Assembly: GCF_023515955.1 (NCBI RefSeq)
Contig: NZ_CP097322.1
Coordinates: forward strand, 1,240,001-1,304,000
DNA: 64,000 bases
Origin: Streptomyces sp. RerS4
GTDB lineage: Bacteria > Actinomycetota > Actinomycetes > Streptomycetales > Streptomycetaceae
Direction: 5' to 3'
The first letter of the stretch is position 1. Every line of letters starts with the position of its first letter. The translations under genes and the position numbers were made by a program. The notes beneath the pieces were generated by a model. It was not told the origin of the DNA, ran no database searches, and saw nothing but the letters and a program-made list of their open reading frames with translations. Below are positions 44,226 through 52,370 of the stretch, one piece after another.

Positions 44226-45397
44226 CGGGCGCCTTCCCGGCCGTGGTCCTCGCGCGCGGTCAGGACGCGCACCTCGTCGAAGGCGCCGCGCAGCACGGCG
44301 CGCTCGGCTTCGTCGGCGCCGCCGCCGCGTACGTGGGCGACGAAGTCCTCGGCGATCTCCTGGTCGCTGCGGCCCTTCAGGCGCCGGGCGTAGGAGGCGG
44401 GGCCGTCCTCCGCGCGCCCTTCGGGCTCGAAGGCGAGGCTCAGGGTGTGCGGGAAGCGGCCGGCGAGGCGGGCCATCGGGTCCTGGGGGCGGACGGCGTC
44501 GGTGAGGGTGGCCTCGACCCAGCTGTCCTCGTGGTCGGCGAGCGCGGGGTCGTCGAGGAGCTCTTCGAGGCGGCCGCGCAGGCGGGCGAGCGGCCGGGGG
44601 ACGGGGGTGTCGATCCGCTCGGCGGTGATCTCCCCGGCGGCTCCGAGCTCGACCAGCCACATCGTCTTGCGGTGGTCGGCCTCGGAGAAGGAGTAGGCGA
44701 GCGGGGAACCGGAGTAGCGGACCCGTTCGTTGATCGTCTGGCAGCCGTGGAGGTGGCCGAGGGCGGCGTAGTCCACCCCGTCGAAGACGGAGGCGGGCAC
44801 GGCCTCGACCCCGCCGACGGCGATGTCGCGCTCGCTGTCGCTGGCCTGTCCGCCGGTGACGAAGGCGTGGGCGAGGACCACGGAACGGGTCCCCGGAGCC
44901 CGACCGGCCAGGTCCGCCCGAATCCGGTCCATGGCCGCGCCCAGCACCGCCTCGTGGCTGACCTTCGGCGCCGCGAACTCGTCCTTGACCAGGGCGGGTT
45001 CCAGGTACGGCAGCCCGTACAGGGCCACGTCGCCGTGTACGTCGGCCAGCACCACGGGGTCGGCGCAGCCCGCCGGGTCGGTCCTGAGGTGGATCCCGGC
45101 CCGGCCGATCAGCCCCGCGCCGACACCGAGGCGGCGGGCCGAGTCGTGGTTCCCGGAGATCATCACGGTGGGCACGCCGAGGTCGGCGAGCCGGTGCAGG
45201 GCCCGGTCGAAGAGGTCGACGGCGGGCAGCGGGGGCACGGCGCGGTCGTAGACGTCACCGGCGACGAGGACGGCGTCGACCTCGTGCTCGCGGACGGCCT
45301 CGACGAGGTGGTCGACGAAGGCGGACTGGGCCGCGAGCAGGTTCACGCGGTGGAAGGACCGACCCAGGTGCCAGTCGGAGGTGTGCAGGAACTTCAC
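44222..45397 (-). CDS. sbcD: Exonuclease subunit SbcD
   Basis: Mre11-type nuclease of the SbcCD complex. The 391-residue protein shows all metallophosphoesterase motifs: TSDWHLGRSFH, VAGDVYDRAVPP, VMISGNHDSARRL, VLAHAFVTGG and ALGHLHGCQ. The C-terminal domain that contacts SbcC follows. GTG 45397 begins the conserved VKFLHTSDWH and has GGAGCG five bases upstream; an ATG at 45433 would add 12 poorly conserved residues. The frame is intact, in contrast to sbcC. Confidence 0.94.
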   Translation of the reverse strand: MKFLHTSDWHLGRSFHRVNLLAAQSAFVDHLVEAVREHEVDAVLVAGDVYDRAVPPLPAVDLFDRALHRLADLGVPTVMISGNHDSARRLGVGAGLIGRAGIHLRTDPAGCADPVVLADVHGDVALYGLPYLEPALVKDEFAAPKVSHEAVLGAAMDRIRADLAGRAPGTRSVVLAHAFVTGGQASDSERDIAVGGVEAVPASVFDGVDYAALGHLHGCQTINERVRYSGSPLAYSFSEADHRKTMWLVELGAAGEITAERIDTPVPRPLARLRGRLEELLDDPALADHEDSWVEATLTDAVRPQDPMARLAGRFPHTLSLAFEPEGRAEDGPASYARRLKGRSDQEIAEDFVAHVRGGGADEAERAVLRGAFDEVRVLTAREDHGREGAR

Positions 45398-45551
45398 TCG
45401 ATCGCTCCGACCCGCACGCCCGCTCTCCTTCATGATCCGCACCAGCCCCCGCACCGACCCTTCAGGCTAACCCGTTGCGCGACGGGCCGGGTCCGGGGCG
45501 GCGGTGCGACCTTCCCGCGCCCGAACTCCCCGCAGAGTTCGGCTACTTGTC

Positions 45552-46181
45552 TCAGCCCTCGCCGTACGCCTCGCCGCCGAGCTCGAACGTCGCCGTCCCG
45601 GCGGTGACGTCGGCGAGCCAGGCCCGGAAGGTGTCGACGTCCGCCTCGGGGAGGCCGATCTCGATCGCGACGGCCTCGCCGTAGCGCACGTCGAGGACCG
45701 CGCGGCCGGTGGCGCGCAGGTCGTTCTGCGTCTTGCCTGCACGCTGGTGGTCGACGGTGACGGTGGCGAGCCGGTAGCGGTGGCGGGTGACGGTCCCGAG
45801 GGCGTCGAGGGCCTCGCCGACGGCTCCCCCGTAGGCCCGGATGAGTCCGCCGGCACCGAGCTTCACACCGCCGTAGTAGCGGGTGACGACGGCGACCGCG
45901 TAGCGGATGTCGCGCCGGGTCAGCATCTGGAGCATCGGCACGCCGGCGGTGCCGCCGGGCTCGCCGTCGTCGCTCGCCTTCTGCACGGAGGCGTCGGCGC
46001 CGATCACGTAGGCGTAGCAGTTGTGCGTGGCGGTGGGGTGCTCCTTGCGGACGCGCGCGATGAACTCCTGCGCCTCCCGCTCGGTCGCGGCGGGCGCGAG
46101 GGAACACAGGAAGCGCGAGCGGTTGATCTCCGTCTCGTGCACGCCCTCGCGGGCCACCGTCACGTACTGGTCTGCCTTCAC
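45552..46181 (-). CDS. YigZ/IMPACT family protein
   Basis: A 209-residue protein of the UPF0029/YigZ family. The N-terminal IMPACT domain shows SRFLCSLAPAATEREAQEFI, HPTATHNCYAYVIG, DDGEPGGTAGVPMLQML and VVTRYYGGVKLGAGGLIRAY; a smaller DUF1949 C-terminal domain follows. The family is related to the eukaryotic regulator of GCN2 and may act in translation control, but the bacterial role is not settled. ATG 46181. It is convergent with nothing nearby and divergent from a CoA-binding protein. Confidence 0.9.
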   Translation of the reverse strand: MKADQYVTVAREGVHETEINRSRFLCSLAPAATEREAQEFIARVRKEHPTATHNCYAYVIGADASVQKASDDGEPGGTAGVPMLQMLTRRDIRYAVAVVTRYYGGVKLGAGGLIRAYGGAVGEALDALGTVTRHRYRLATVTVDHQRAGKTQNDLRATGRAVLDVRYGEAVAIEIGLPEADVDTFRAWLADVTAGTATFELGGEAYGEG

Positions 46182-46306
46182 CCGTCCACCCTACGGGCCG
46201 CGCCACCGGGAATCGGACAGGCGTCCGTCCGGTTGCACCCGGCGAAGCACCACGACGGGACGCCCGTCGACAGACCAGGGACGACCAGCAGCAGGAGGCG
46301 GCGCAC

Positions 46307-46711
46307 GTGTACGGCGACCCGGCAACCATCCGCAAGATCCTCACCGAACTCGGCGACACCTGGGCCGTGGTGGGCCTGTCCAACAACGAGGACCGGGCGG
46401 CCTACGGCGTGGCCCGCGTCCTCCAGCGGTTCGGCAAGCGCGTGGTGCCCGTCCACCCGAAGGCCGAGACGGTGCACGGCGAGCAGGGGTACGCCTCGCT
46501 CGCGGAGATCCCGTTCAAGGTGGACGTGGTGGACGTGTTCGTGAACAGCTCCCTGGCCGGGGCGGTCGCCGACGAGGCGGTCGCGGCGGGCGCGGACGCG
46601 GTGTGGTTCCAGCTGGACGTGATCGACGAGGCCGCCTACGCGCGCACCCGCGAGGCGGGACTCGACATGGTGATGAACCGCTGCCCGGCGATCGAGATCC
46701 CCGTCCTGTGA
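46307..46711 (+). CDS. CoA-binding domain protein
   Basis: A 134-residue Rossmann-like protein with the nucleotide/CoA pocket DTWAVVGLSNNEDRAAYGVA, VVPVHPKAETVHG and FVNSSLAGAVADEA. It matches the stand-alone CoA_binding_2 family (YccU-like), resembling the succinyl-CoA synthetase alpha N-terminal domain. GTG 46307 follows GCAGGAGG. The exact role is unknown. A decayed transporter follows downstream. Confidence 0.9.
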   Translation: MYGDPATIRKILTELGDTWAVVGLSNNEDRAAYGVARVLQRFGKRVVPVHPKAETVHGEQGYASLAEIPFKVDVVDVFVNSSLAGAVADEAVAAGADAVWFQLDVIDEAAYARTREAGLDMVMNRCPAIEIPVL

Positions 46712-46834
46712 CGGACGGTTCCCTGACGGAAGCGCCGTCGGTGCCGTCGGGCGGCCTGGACTGACCTGCGCTGGTGGCGCCCACCGGCCGCACCGTTCAC
46801 CACACCGACAGCACCGACGGCACCGCACTGCGAG

Positions 46835-47490
46835 CTGTGGTTCGCCGTCGGCGCCGGCCTCGTCGGACCGGCCGCCATGTTCGGCTTCTACAAGGCGCCG
46901 GCCCTGGGCCCGATGGGCGTGATCGTGCCGGTCGGGGTGGGGCCGGCGCTGGGCGAGCGGCCCGGTCTCGGGCGGTTCGCGGACATCGCGGTGGCGGTCG
47001 TCGGATCGTCCTCGCGGGCGGTCCCGAGCTGCGCGGGGCCCCCGTACGGCGGCAGGCCGTCGTCCTCACCCTGGTCGCGGCCTTCGGTCTCGGCGCCGTC
47101 ATGGCCCTGATCTCGGAGGCCTCCACCACCGTGACCGGCCTCTTCCCGGCCCTGTGCGTGCAGCGGGTCACCAACGTCGCCGCGGGCGGCGCCGCCCTGT
47201 GGGCGCAGGCCCGGCGCGGGGTCCCGGCCCTGCCGGAGGGCGTCGGGGTCCGCGTCCTGTGGAGCATGCTGCCGGCGCCGGCCTTCGTCGACCTCGCGGA
47301 CGTGGCGGCGAACGGCACCTGCTCCGTGGCCGCGCGGAGCGGCCCCGTCACGGTGGCCGCCGTCCTGTCGTCGCCGTACCCCGTGGTGACGGCGCTCGCC
47401 GCCTTCGCCCTGCTCCGGGAGCGCCTGCGCGGGGTCCGGGCGGCCGCGGGCCGCGCCCTGGCGGGCACGGTCCTGCTCGCCGCCGGCTGG
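46835..47490 (+). pseudogene. EamA/DMT-family transporter remnant
   Basis: Pieces of a drug/metabolite transporter. One frame reads LWFAVGAGLVGPAAMFGFYKAPALGPMGVIVPVGVG; after a shift near 46999-47008 another reads VLAGGPELRGAPVRRQAVVL, then VAAFGLGAVMALISEAS and an EamA second half ending LRGVRAAAGRALAGTVLLAAG (shown in parts). The N-terminal two helices are missing and no start codon or stop frames it. Unlike sbcC, restoring one or two bases would not give a whole protein, so this looks like real decay. Confidence 0.7.
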
Positions 47491-47512
47491 GGTCCCCCGC
47501 GCCGCGGGCCTC

Positions 47513-48265
47513 TCAGACGCCGCTCTGCTCGGCCTCCGCCCACCGCGCCAGCCCCCGCAACTGCTCGGAGGTCACCCCGTCGGGGATCGGCACGGGCGTC
47601 GGGGTGCGCAGCGGCGGCTGCCAGCCCGTCTCGGGCTCCCAGCGGCGTACGATCCGGGCCGGCGCCCCCGCCACCACCGCGTGGTCGGGCACCTCGCCCC
47701 GTACGACGGACCCGGCGGCCACCACCACGTTGCGCCCCAGCCGGGCTCCGGGGAGTATCACCGCGCCCGTGCCCAGCCAGCAGCCGGGGCCGATCTCCAC
47801 CGGGGCGCTGCGGGGCCACTGCCGGCCGACGGGCTCGTGCGGGTCGTCGTAGCTGTGGTTGGTGGAGGTGATGTACACCCCCGGGCCGCAGAAGGTGTCG
47901 TCGCCGATGCTGATGCGGGTGTCGGCGATGACGTGGCTGCCCCGGCCGAGGACGACGCCGTTGCCCAGCACGAGGACCGGGTCGGGGCCGAGGTCGAGGT
48001 CCGGCATCATCCCGGCGGTCAGGGTGACCTGCTCGGCGATGATGCAGTGCGCGCCGAGCCGGATCCACGGCTCGCCGAAGACGGTCCCCTGGGGGAAGGC
48101 CAGGCGCGTACCGTCGCCGATCGCGCCGAAGCGCAGGCGCCCCGGCGTGCGCGCGGTGACGGCGCCCGCCCGCTGCATCCAGCGCCAGCCCGCGTGCGCC
48201 ACGCGGCTCGCGGCCCGAGCGGGCAGATCCGCCAGGGATGAGAACGTGTTCTTATTCTTCGACAC
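47513..48265 (-). CDS. Acyltransferase of the left-handed beta-helix (hexapeptide) type
   Basis: A 250-residue protein with repeated hexapeptide turns (LGAHCIIAEQVTLTAG, VLGRGSHVIADTRISIGDD, PVEIGPGCWLGTGAVILPGA, LGRNVVVAAGSVVRG), which form a left-handed parallel beta-helix. The conserved TNHSYDDPHEPVG and the VVAGAPARIV end are typical of O-acetyltransferases of the LacA/CysE/NodL type, acting on sugars or cell-surface glycans. ATG 48265. It is divergent from a gamma carbonic anhydrase-like protein that shares its fold. Confidence 0.85.
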   Translation of the reverse strand: MSKNKNTFSSLADLPARAASRVAHAGWRWMQRAGAVTARTPGRLRFGAIGDGTRLAFPQGTVFGEPWIRLGAHCIIAEQVTLTAGMMPDLDLGPDPVLVLGNGVVLGRGSHVIADTRISIGDDTFCGPGVYITSTNHSYDDPHEPVGRQWPRSAPVEIGPGCWLGTGAVILPGARLGRNVVVAAGSVVRGEVPDHAVVAGAPARIVRRWEPETGWQPPLRTPTPVPIPDGVTSEQLRGLARWAEAEQSGV

Positions 48266-48400
48266 CCGGCCACGGTAGTGGGCCGCGCGCCGGACATCCG
48301 GACCGCGATCCTGTGATCTTCACCCCATCACCGCCGGTCGGCGGGGCGTGGCCTACGGTGCCACTGGCGCGACAGCGAACACGGAAGAAGAGGCACGAGC

Positions 48401-48952
48401 ATGACCCAACAGGCGAACCACGGCCAGGCCCTCGTCGCGGGCGTCGGCGACCGGTACCCGTCGGTGGACCCGACGGCCTTCACCGCTCCCACCTCGGTCG
48501 TCGTCGGCGACGTCACGCTCGGCGCGGGGGCGAGCGTCTGGTACTCGGCGGTGCTGCGCGCCGACTGCGGCCCGATCACGCTCGGCGCTGACAGCAACGT
48601 GCAGGACAACTGCACCCTGCACGTGGACCCCGGCTTCCCGGTCTCCATCGGCGAGCGGGTGTCCATCGGCCACAACGCCGTCGTGCACGGCTGCACCGTC
48701 GAGGACGACTGCCTGATCGGGATGGGCGCGACCGTGCTGAACGGCGCCGTGATCGGCGCGGGTTCGCTGGTCGCCGCCCAGGCCCTGGTCCCGCAGGGCA
48801 TGGTGGTCCCGCCCGGTTCCCTGGTCGCCGGGGTGCCGGCGAAGGTCCGCCGGCCCCTCACCGACGAGGAACGCGAGGGGATCAAGGCCAACGCCGCCAT
48901 GTACACGGAGCTGGCCGAGCAGCACCGGGCGTCGGTGGGCCCGCGGGGCTGA
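48401..48952 (+). CDS. Gamma-class carbonic anhydrase family protein
   Basis: A 183-residue left-handed beta-helix protein of the gamma-CA/PaaY/CaiE group. It has hexapeptide turns, and three His that can bind zinc: DNCTLHVD, and two in SIGHNAVVHGCTVED. The proton-shuttle loop of archaeal Cam is absent, as in most bacterial members, so hydration of CO2 is possible but unproven. ATG 48401. It precedes a bidirectional hairpin terminator facing the DedA gene. Confidence 0.88.
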   Translation: MTQQANHGQALVAGVGDRYPSVDPTAFTAPTSVVVGDVTLGAGASVWYSAVLRADCGPITLGADSNVQDNCTLHVDPGFPVSIGERVSIGHNAVVHGCTVEDDCLIGMGATVLNGAVIGAGSLVAAQALVPQGMVVPPGSLVAGVPAKVRRPLTDEEREGIKANAAMYTELAEQHRASVGPRG

Positions 48953-48968
48953 GGCCCGGTGACGGATC

Positions 48969-48996
48969 ACGGGCGGGGCCGGAGCGCCCCGCCCGT
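48969..48996. terminator. Bidirectional terminator between gamma-CA and DedA genes
   Basis: Arms ACGGGCGGGGC (48969-48979) and GCCCCGCCCGT (48986-48996) pair perfectly with a 6-base loop, between two convergent genes. A second GC hairpin follows at about 49003-49031. Confidence 0.7.
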
Positions 48997-49031
48997 CCCG
49001 AACCCCGGCCCGGACCCGAGCCCGGACCGGG

Positions 49032-49715
49032 TCAGTCCGCGACGGCGACCGGCTCCGCCACCGGCTCGGCCGCCTCGCGGGCCGCTGCCGCCGCCTTCTT
49101 CATCCGGCCGCGCAGCACCAGCGTCACCGTGAGACCGAGCAGCACGGCCAGCACGAGCGCCAGCCAGGAGAACCGCTTGAGCCACGGCTCCGCGACGATC
49201 CCGACCGAGTAGATGACCGCCGTGGTGCCGCCGGCCCACAGGATCCCGCCGAAGATGTTCGCGACCAGGAACCGCCAGTACGGCATGCGCAGCACACCCG
49301 CCAGCGGCCCGGCGAAGATCCGCAGCAGCGCGACGAACCGGCCGAAGAAGACGGCCCACATGCCCCACTTGTCGAAGGAGCGCTCCGCGAGCGCCACCTG
49401 GTCGGGCCCGAAGTGCTTCGGGAAGCGCCGCCCGAGCTTCTCCAGGAGCGGCTTGCCGCCCCGGCGTCCGATGGCGTAGCCGATGGAGTCCCCGATGATC
49501 GCACCGGCGATCGCGCAGAGGCCCAGGACCACCGGGTCGATCTCGCCGTGCTGGGAGGCCAGTAGCGCGGAGCTGACGAGGATGATCTCGCCCGGCAGGG
49601 GGATGCCGAGGCTCTCCAGTCCGATCACCAGCCCCACCAGGAGGTAGACACTGATCGCCGGAATCGTCTCCAGCCATTCCTGGATGTGCACCGGTACGTC
49701 CTCCCGAGTCGTCAT
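49032..49715 (-). CDS. DedA family membrane protein
   Basis: A 227-residue inner-membrane protein of the DedA/VTT family. It shows ESLGIPLPGEIILVSSALLA, GDSIGYAIGRRGGKPLLEKLGRR, the FGRFVALLRIFAGPLAGVLRM block with the conserved Arg and a C-terminal hydrophobic helix (LALVLAVLLGLTVTLVL). DedA proteins flip polyprenyl-phosphate or phospholipid carriers in several bacteria. ATG 49715. The C-terminal tail is Ala/Glu/Val-rich. Confidence 0.92.
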   Translation of the reverse strand: MTTREDVPVHIQEWLETIPAISVYLLVGLVIGLESLGIPLPGEIILVSSALLASQHGEIDPVVLGLCAIAGAIIGDSIGYAIGRRGGKPLLEKLGRRFPKHFGPDQVALAERSFDKWGMWAVFFGRFVALLRIFAGPLAGVLRMPYWRFLVANIFGGILWAGGTTAVIYSVGIVAEPWLKRFSWLALVLAVLLGLTVTLVLRGRMKKAAAAAREAAEPVAEPVAVAD

Positions 49716-49771
49716 CCGACGCGCCCCCGTGACACGCCGAACGGGCAGCCTATCCGCTCCTCAGTCGCTCC

Positions 49772-50498
49772 TCAGCCGCTCCTCACCGCAGTCTTCGCCC
49801 GCAGGGGCGGCTCCCGTGAGGAACGACCGGCGAACACGTCGCGACGGCCGCGGCCGCGCGCCCACGCCTGTCGCTCCGCGTCCCGGTACGACGGCGCCCG
49901 CGCGTCCACGTCCACGCTGACCCGCCGCTCCTGCCCGGCGGCGAAGGTGAGTCGCCGGTAGCCCGCCAGGGCGCGCACCGGCTGCGCCACGGCCGCGTCC
50001 GGCGACGGCCCGACGTACACCCGCGCCACCTCGGCGTCTTCGCGGCGGCCGGTGTGTTGCGCACGGTGAACTCCACACGCAGGCCCCGCGTCGGTCCCGT
50101 ACGGCGAGACTCTCGTGGGCCCAGGTGGTGTACGAGAGCCCGTGCCGGCGCGGGTCGGCGGCCGCCGGGTGCGCGCGCTCGTCGGCCGGGTGGGTCTGGG
50201 TGAGGCGGCCGCCCGGGTCCACGTCCCCGAAGAGCAGGTCGGCCGTCGCGCCGGCTCCCTCCTGGCCCGGGTAGTACGTCTGGAGGACGGCTCCGGTGCG
50301 CGCGAGCCGGGGCATGGTGGTGCTCGACGAGGTCTTGAGCGCGACCGACGTGCGGGGGCCGGCGGCGGCGACGGCCTCGATGAGCGCGGGCTGTCCGCCC
50401 GGCAGGCCGAGGGAGGCCCGTTCGCCGGCGGCGCCGGAGTCCTCGTAGGCGAACAGCACCACGGAGCGGGCCTCCCGTCTGGACACGGCCTCGCTCAT
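49772..50498 (-). pseudogene. GH3 beta-glucosidase C-terminal remnant
   Basis: A fragment of a family 3 glycoside hydrolase. The first part (50498 to about 50105) covers the C-terminal sandwich domain: LGLPGGQPALIEAVAAAGPRTSV is followed by YYPGQEGAGATADLLFGDVDPGGRL. The peptide then jumps from DPRR to HGLSYTTW, losing about 30 residues. The fibronectin-like domain continues in two further frames (VEFTVRN; VYVGPSPDAAVAQPVRALAGY). The catalytic N-terminal barrel (about 500 residues) is absent. This is a real relic, not a sequencing slip. Confidence 0.8.
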
Positions 50499-50664
50499 GG
50501 GCGCTCCCTGCGGCGGGAGCGGCCCCGCGCCGGACCGCTCCCCCGCCCACTGTGCGCCGTGGACCCCCGGTCGTCGGGGGGACGCGCCCTCGGGGCGCCG
50601 CAGGTTCAGCCCTGCGGCGGCTGCCGGTCGGTATCGACGCCGCGCCGGCGGGTTTCGCGCGGTA

Positions 50665-50690
50665 GCCCCCGCCGGGACGACGACGGGGGC
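50665..50690 (-). terminator. Hairpin after the thioesterase gene
   Basis: GCCCCCG (50665-50671) and CGGGGGC (50684-50690) form a 7-bp stem 30 bp beyond the stop of the leftward thioesterase gene. The remainder of the 50499-50719 gap shows no gene. Confidence 0.5.
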
Positions 50691-50719
50691 GGGGGCGTAC
50701 GTCCGGACCCGGACAGGCC

Positions 50720-51172
50720 TTACGCGTTGGGGCGCAGGGTCCAGACGACGACCATCTCGCCGGTCACGGCCTCGTCCTCGCGCTGGATGGCGATGGTGAC
50801 GGGGAACTCGGGGCGGCCGCCCGCGTCGAGTTCGGCGACGACCTCGGCGGCCGGGCGGCCGAGGGTGGCGGTGGCGGTCACGACGCCCTTGGCGAGCTTC
50901 TTGTAGCCGATCTCGGCCTTGACGGCGAGCGGGACGGCGCGCGAGAGCTGGTCGCCGAAGGCGGCCAGGACGATGGCGCCGCTGGCGGACTCGGCGAGGG
51001 TGAACATGGCCCCGGCGTGCGGGCCGCCGACGTGGTTGTGGAAGTCGGGCTGGTCCGGCAGCCGGACGACGGCGCGCTCCGGGGTCGTCTCCAGGAACTC
51101 AAGCTTCAGGGTGCGGGCCATCGGGACGGTCTGGGCGAGCAGTTCGCCCACGTTCATCTGTTCTGCGCTCAT
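50720..51172 (-). CDS. Hotdog-fold thioesterase (PaaI/DUF4442-like)
   Basis: A 150-residue single hotdog-domain protein, with the helix motif NHVGGPHAGAMFTLAESASG that marks PaaI-like thioesterases and DUF4442 relatives. These form dimers or tetramers and hydrolyse acyl-CoA. ATG 51172 starts at the natural domain edge; an upstream in-frame ATG (51271) falls within the opposite gene's leader and is unlikely. It is divergent from a DUF8017-like membrane protein, with 97 bp between starts. Confidence 0.85.
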   Translation of the reverse strand: MSAEQMNVGELLAQTVPMARTLKLEFLETTPERAVVRLPDQPDFHNHVGGPHAGAMFTLAESASGAIVLAAFGDQLSRAVPLAVKAEIGYKKLAKGVVTATATLGRPAAEVVAELDAGGRPEFPVTIAIQREDEAVTGEMVVVWTLRPNA

Positions 51173-51269
51173 GGAACGCGAGGTTACCCGCGAGTAGATG
51201 CGGTTGACCAGACCCGGGCGAGGGGGCGGCCGTCGCTCCCCCACCCCGCTCCCACTATCGTTACCGGCC

Positions 51270-52304
51270 ATGTGGCCAGGACAGCAGCAGCCGCCCGGGG
51301 GCGAGCAGAACCCCCAGGACGCGCATCAGAACCCGTACCAGCAGCAGCCGGGGCAGGCGCCGAACCCGTACCAGCAGCAGCCGCCGCAGCAGGGATTCGG
51401 ACAGCAGCCCGGCTACGGGTACCCGCAGGCCGGTTACCAGACCCCGCCCCCGGTCCAGCCGTGGGGACAACCCCAGCAGCCTCCGCAGCCCCCGGGCGGC
51501 CGGAGCCCGTACGCGACGAAGACCGTGGCCATCGTGGCCGCGTCCGCCGTCGTCGTGACGGCGGCCGTCACCGGAGCCTTCGTCCTCACCCGGGACGACG
51601 ACAAGGGCGCCCAGGCGAACGACAAGCCGCCCGCCACCGCCCCCATGACGCCCGCCTCCTCCCCGCCGGCCGACGCCCCGAGCGGCAACCCGCGCTCGGG
51701 CGAAGCCCCCAAGCCGGTGGTCCCGGGCTGGAAGGTGGTCATCAACACCAAGTACGGCGTGGCCTACGACGTACCGCCGGAGTGGAACGTCAACGGCTCC
51801 GGAGTCTCCCTCTTCTTCGAGGACGAGGCGAAGGGCGACGGCTCGCCCGTCATCACCATGTCCGGTACGGCCACGCTCAAGAGCGAATGGTGCGCGGTCG
51901 ACAAGGACAAGGACGGCGACCAGGAGAAGTTCTCGCTCGCCGACACCGGCGTCAAGGGCGGCCAGGGCGCCAAGGACACCGCCCAGCTCGCGACCGACAA
52001 CACCGGCAGCTGGGTGTGGGCCGGCTTCGCGCAGAAGGAGCCGAAGGGCACGGTCAAGGTGACCGAGCCCAAGGAGTTCACGACCTCCTCCGGCCTCAAG
52101 GGCCACACGGTGATCGCGACCGCTCCGAACGTGAAGAAGGAGCACAAGTGCGCCACCGACGGCAAGGCGGTCGGCTTCGGCTTCAAGAACGCCGTCGGTG
52201 ACTTCGCCAGCTTCACGCTGATCACGGCGGCGGGCGTCAAGGAAGAGGTCCAGGCCGACGTGTACGACAAGGTCCTCAGCTCCATCAGGCTGTCCGAGGG
52301 CTAG
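51270..52304 (+). CDS. Single-pass membrane protein with Pro/Gln-rich N-terminus
   Basis: A 344-residue protein. The first 75 residues are a low-complexity Pro/Gln/Tyr/Gly tract with NPYQQQPGQAPNPYQQQPP repeats, followed by one membrane helix (VAIVAASAVVVTAAVTGAFVL), a Pro/Ala/Ser linker and an exported C-terminal domain of about 170 residues (GWKVVINTKYGVAYDVPPEW, AGVKEEVQADVYDKVLSSIR). It resembles a widespread streptomycete family (DUF8017-like) of unknown function. ATG 51270 lacks a Shine-Dalgarno. Two Cys (WCAVD, HKCATD) may form a disulfide. Confidence 0.8.
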   Translation: MWPGQQQPPGGEQNPQDAHQNPYQQQPGQAPNPYQQQPPQQGFGQQPGYGYPQAGYQTPPPVQPWGQPQQPPQPPGGRSPYATKTVAIVAASAVVVTAAVTGAFVLTRDDDKGAQANDKPPATAPMTPASSPPADAPSGNPRSGEAPKPVVPGWKVVINTKYGVAYDVPPEWNVNGSGVSLFFEDEAKGDGSPVITMSGTATLKSEWCAVDKDKDGDQEKFSLADTGVKGGQGAKDTAQLATDNTGSWVWAGFAQKEPKGTVKVTEPKEFTTSSGLKGHTVIATAPNVKKEHKCATDGKAVGFGFKNAVGDFASFTLITAAGVKEEVQADVYDKVLSSIRLSEG

Positions 52305-52336
52305 CATCCCGCCCCATCTCGGGCCGATTATCCGTT

Positions 52337-52366
52337 TTGATTCTCGGCCCGGGGCGGGGATAGTCC
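52337..52366 (+). promoter_or_regulatory. MFS gene promoter giving a leaderless start
   Basis: TTGATT (52337-52342), 18 bases, then TAGTCC (52361-52366) end only four bases before the GTG at 52371. If used, the message would begin at or next to the start codon. Confidence 0.4.
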
Positions 52367-52370
52367 GTGG

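Noticed and set aside
46835..50498. A previously undescribed accessory system in the decayed patch
   Set aside because: The contents are recognisable remnants of an EamA transporter and a GH3 enzyme, with ordinary housekeeping-type genes between.
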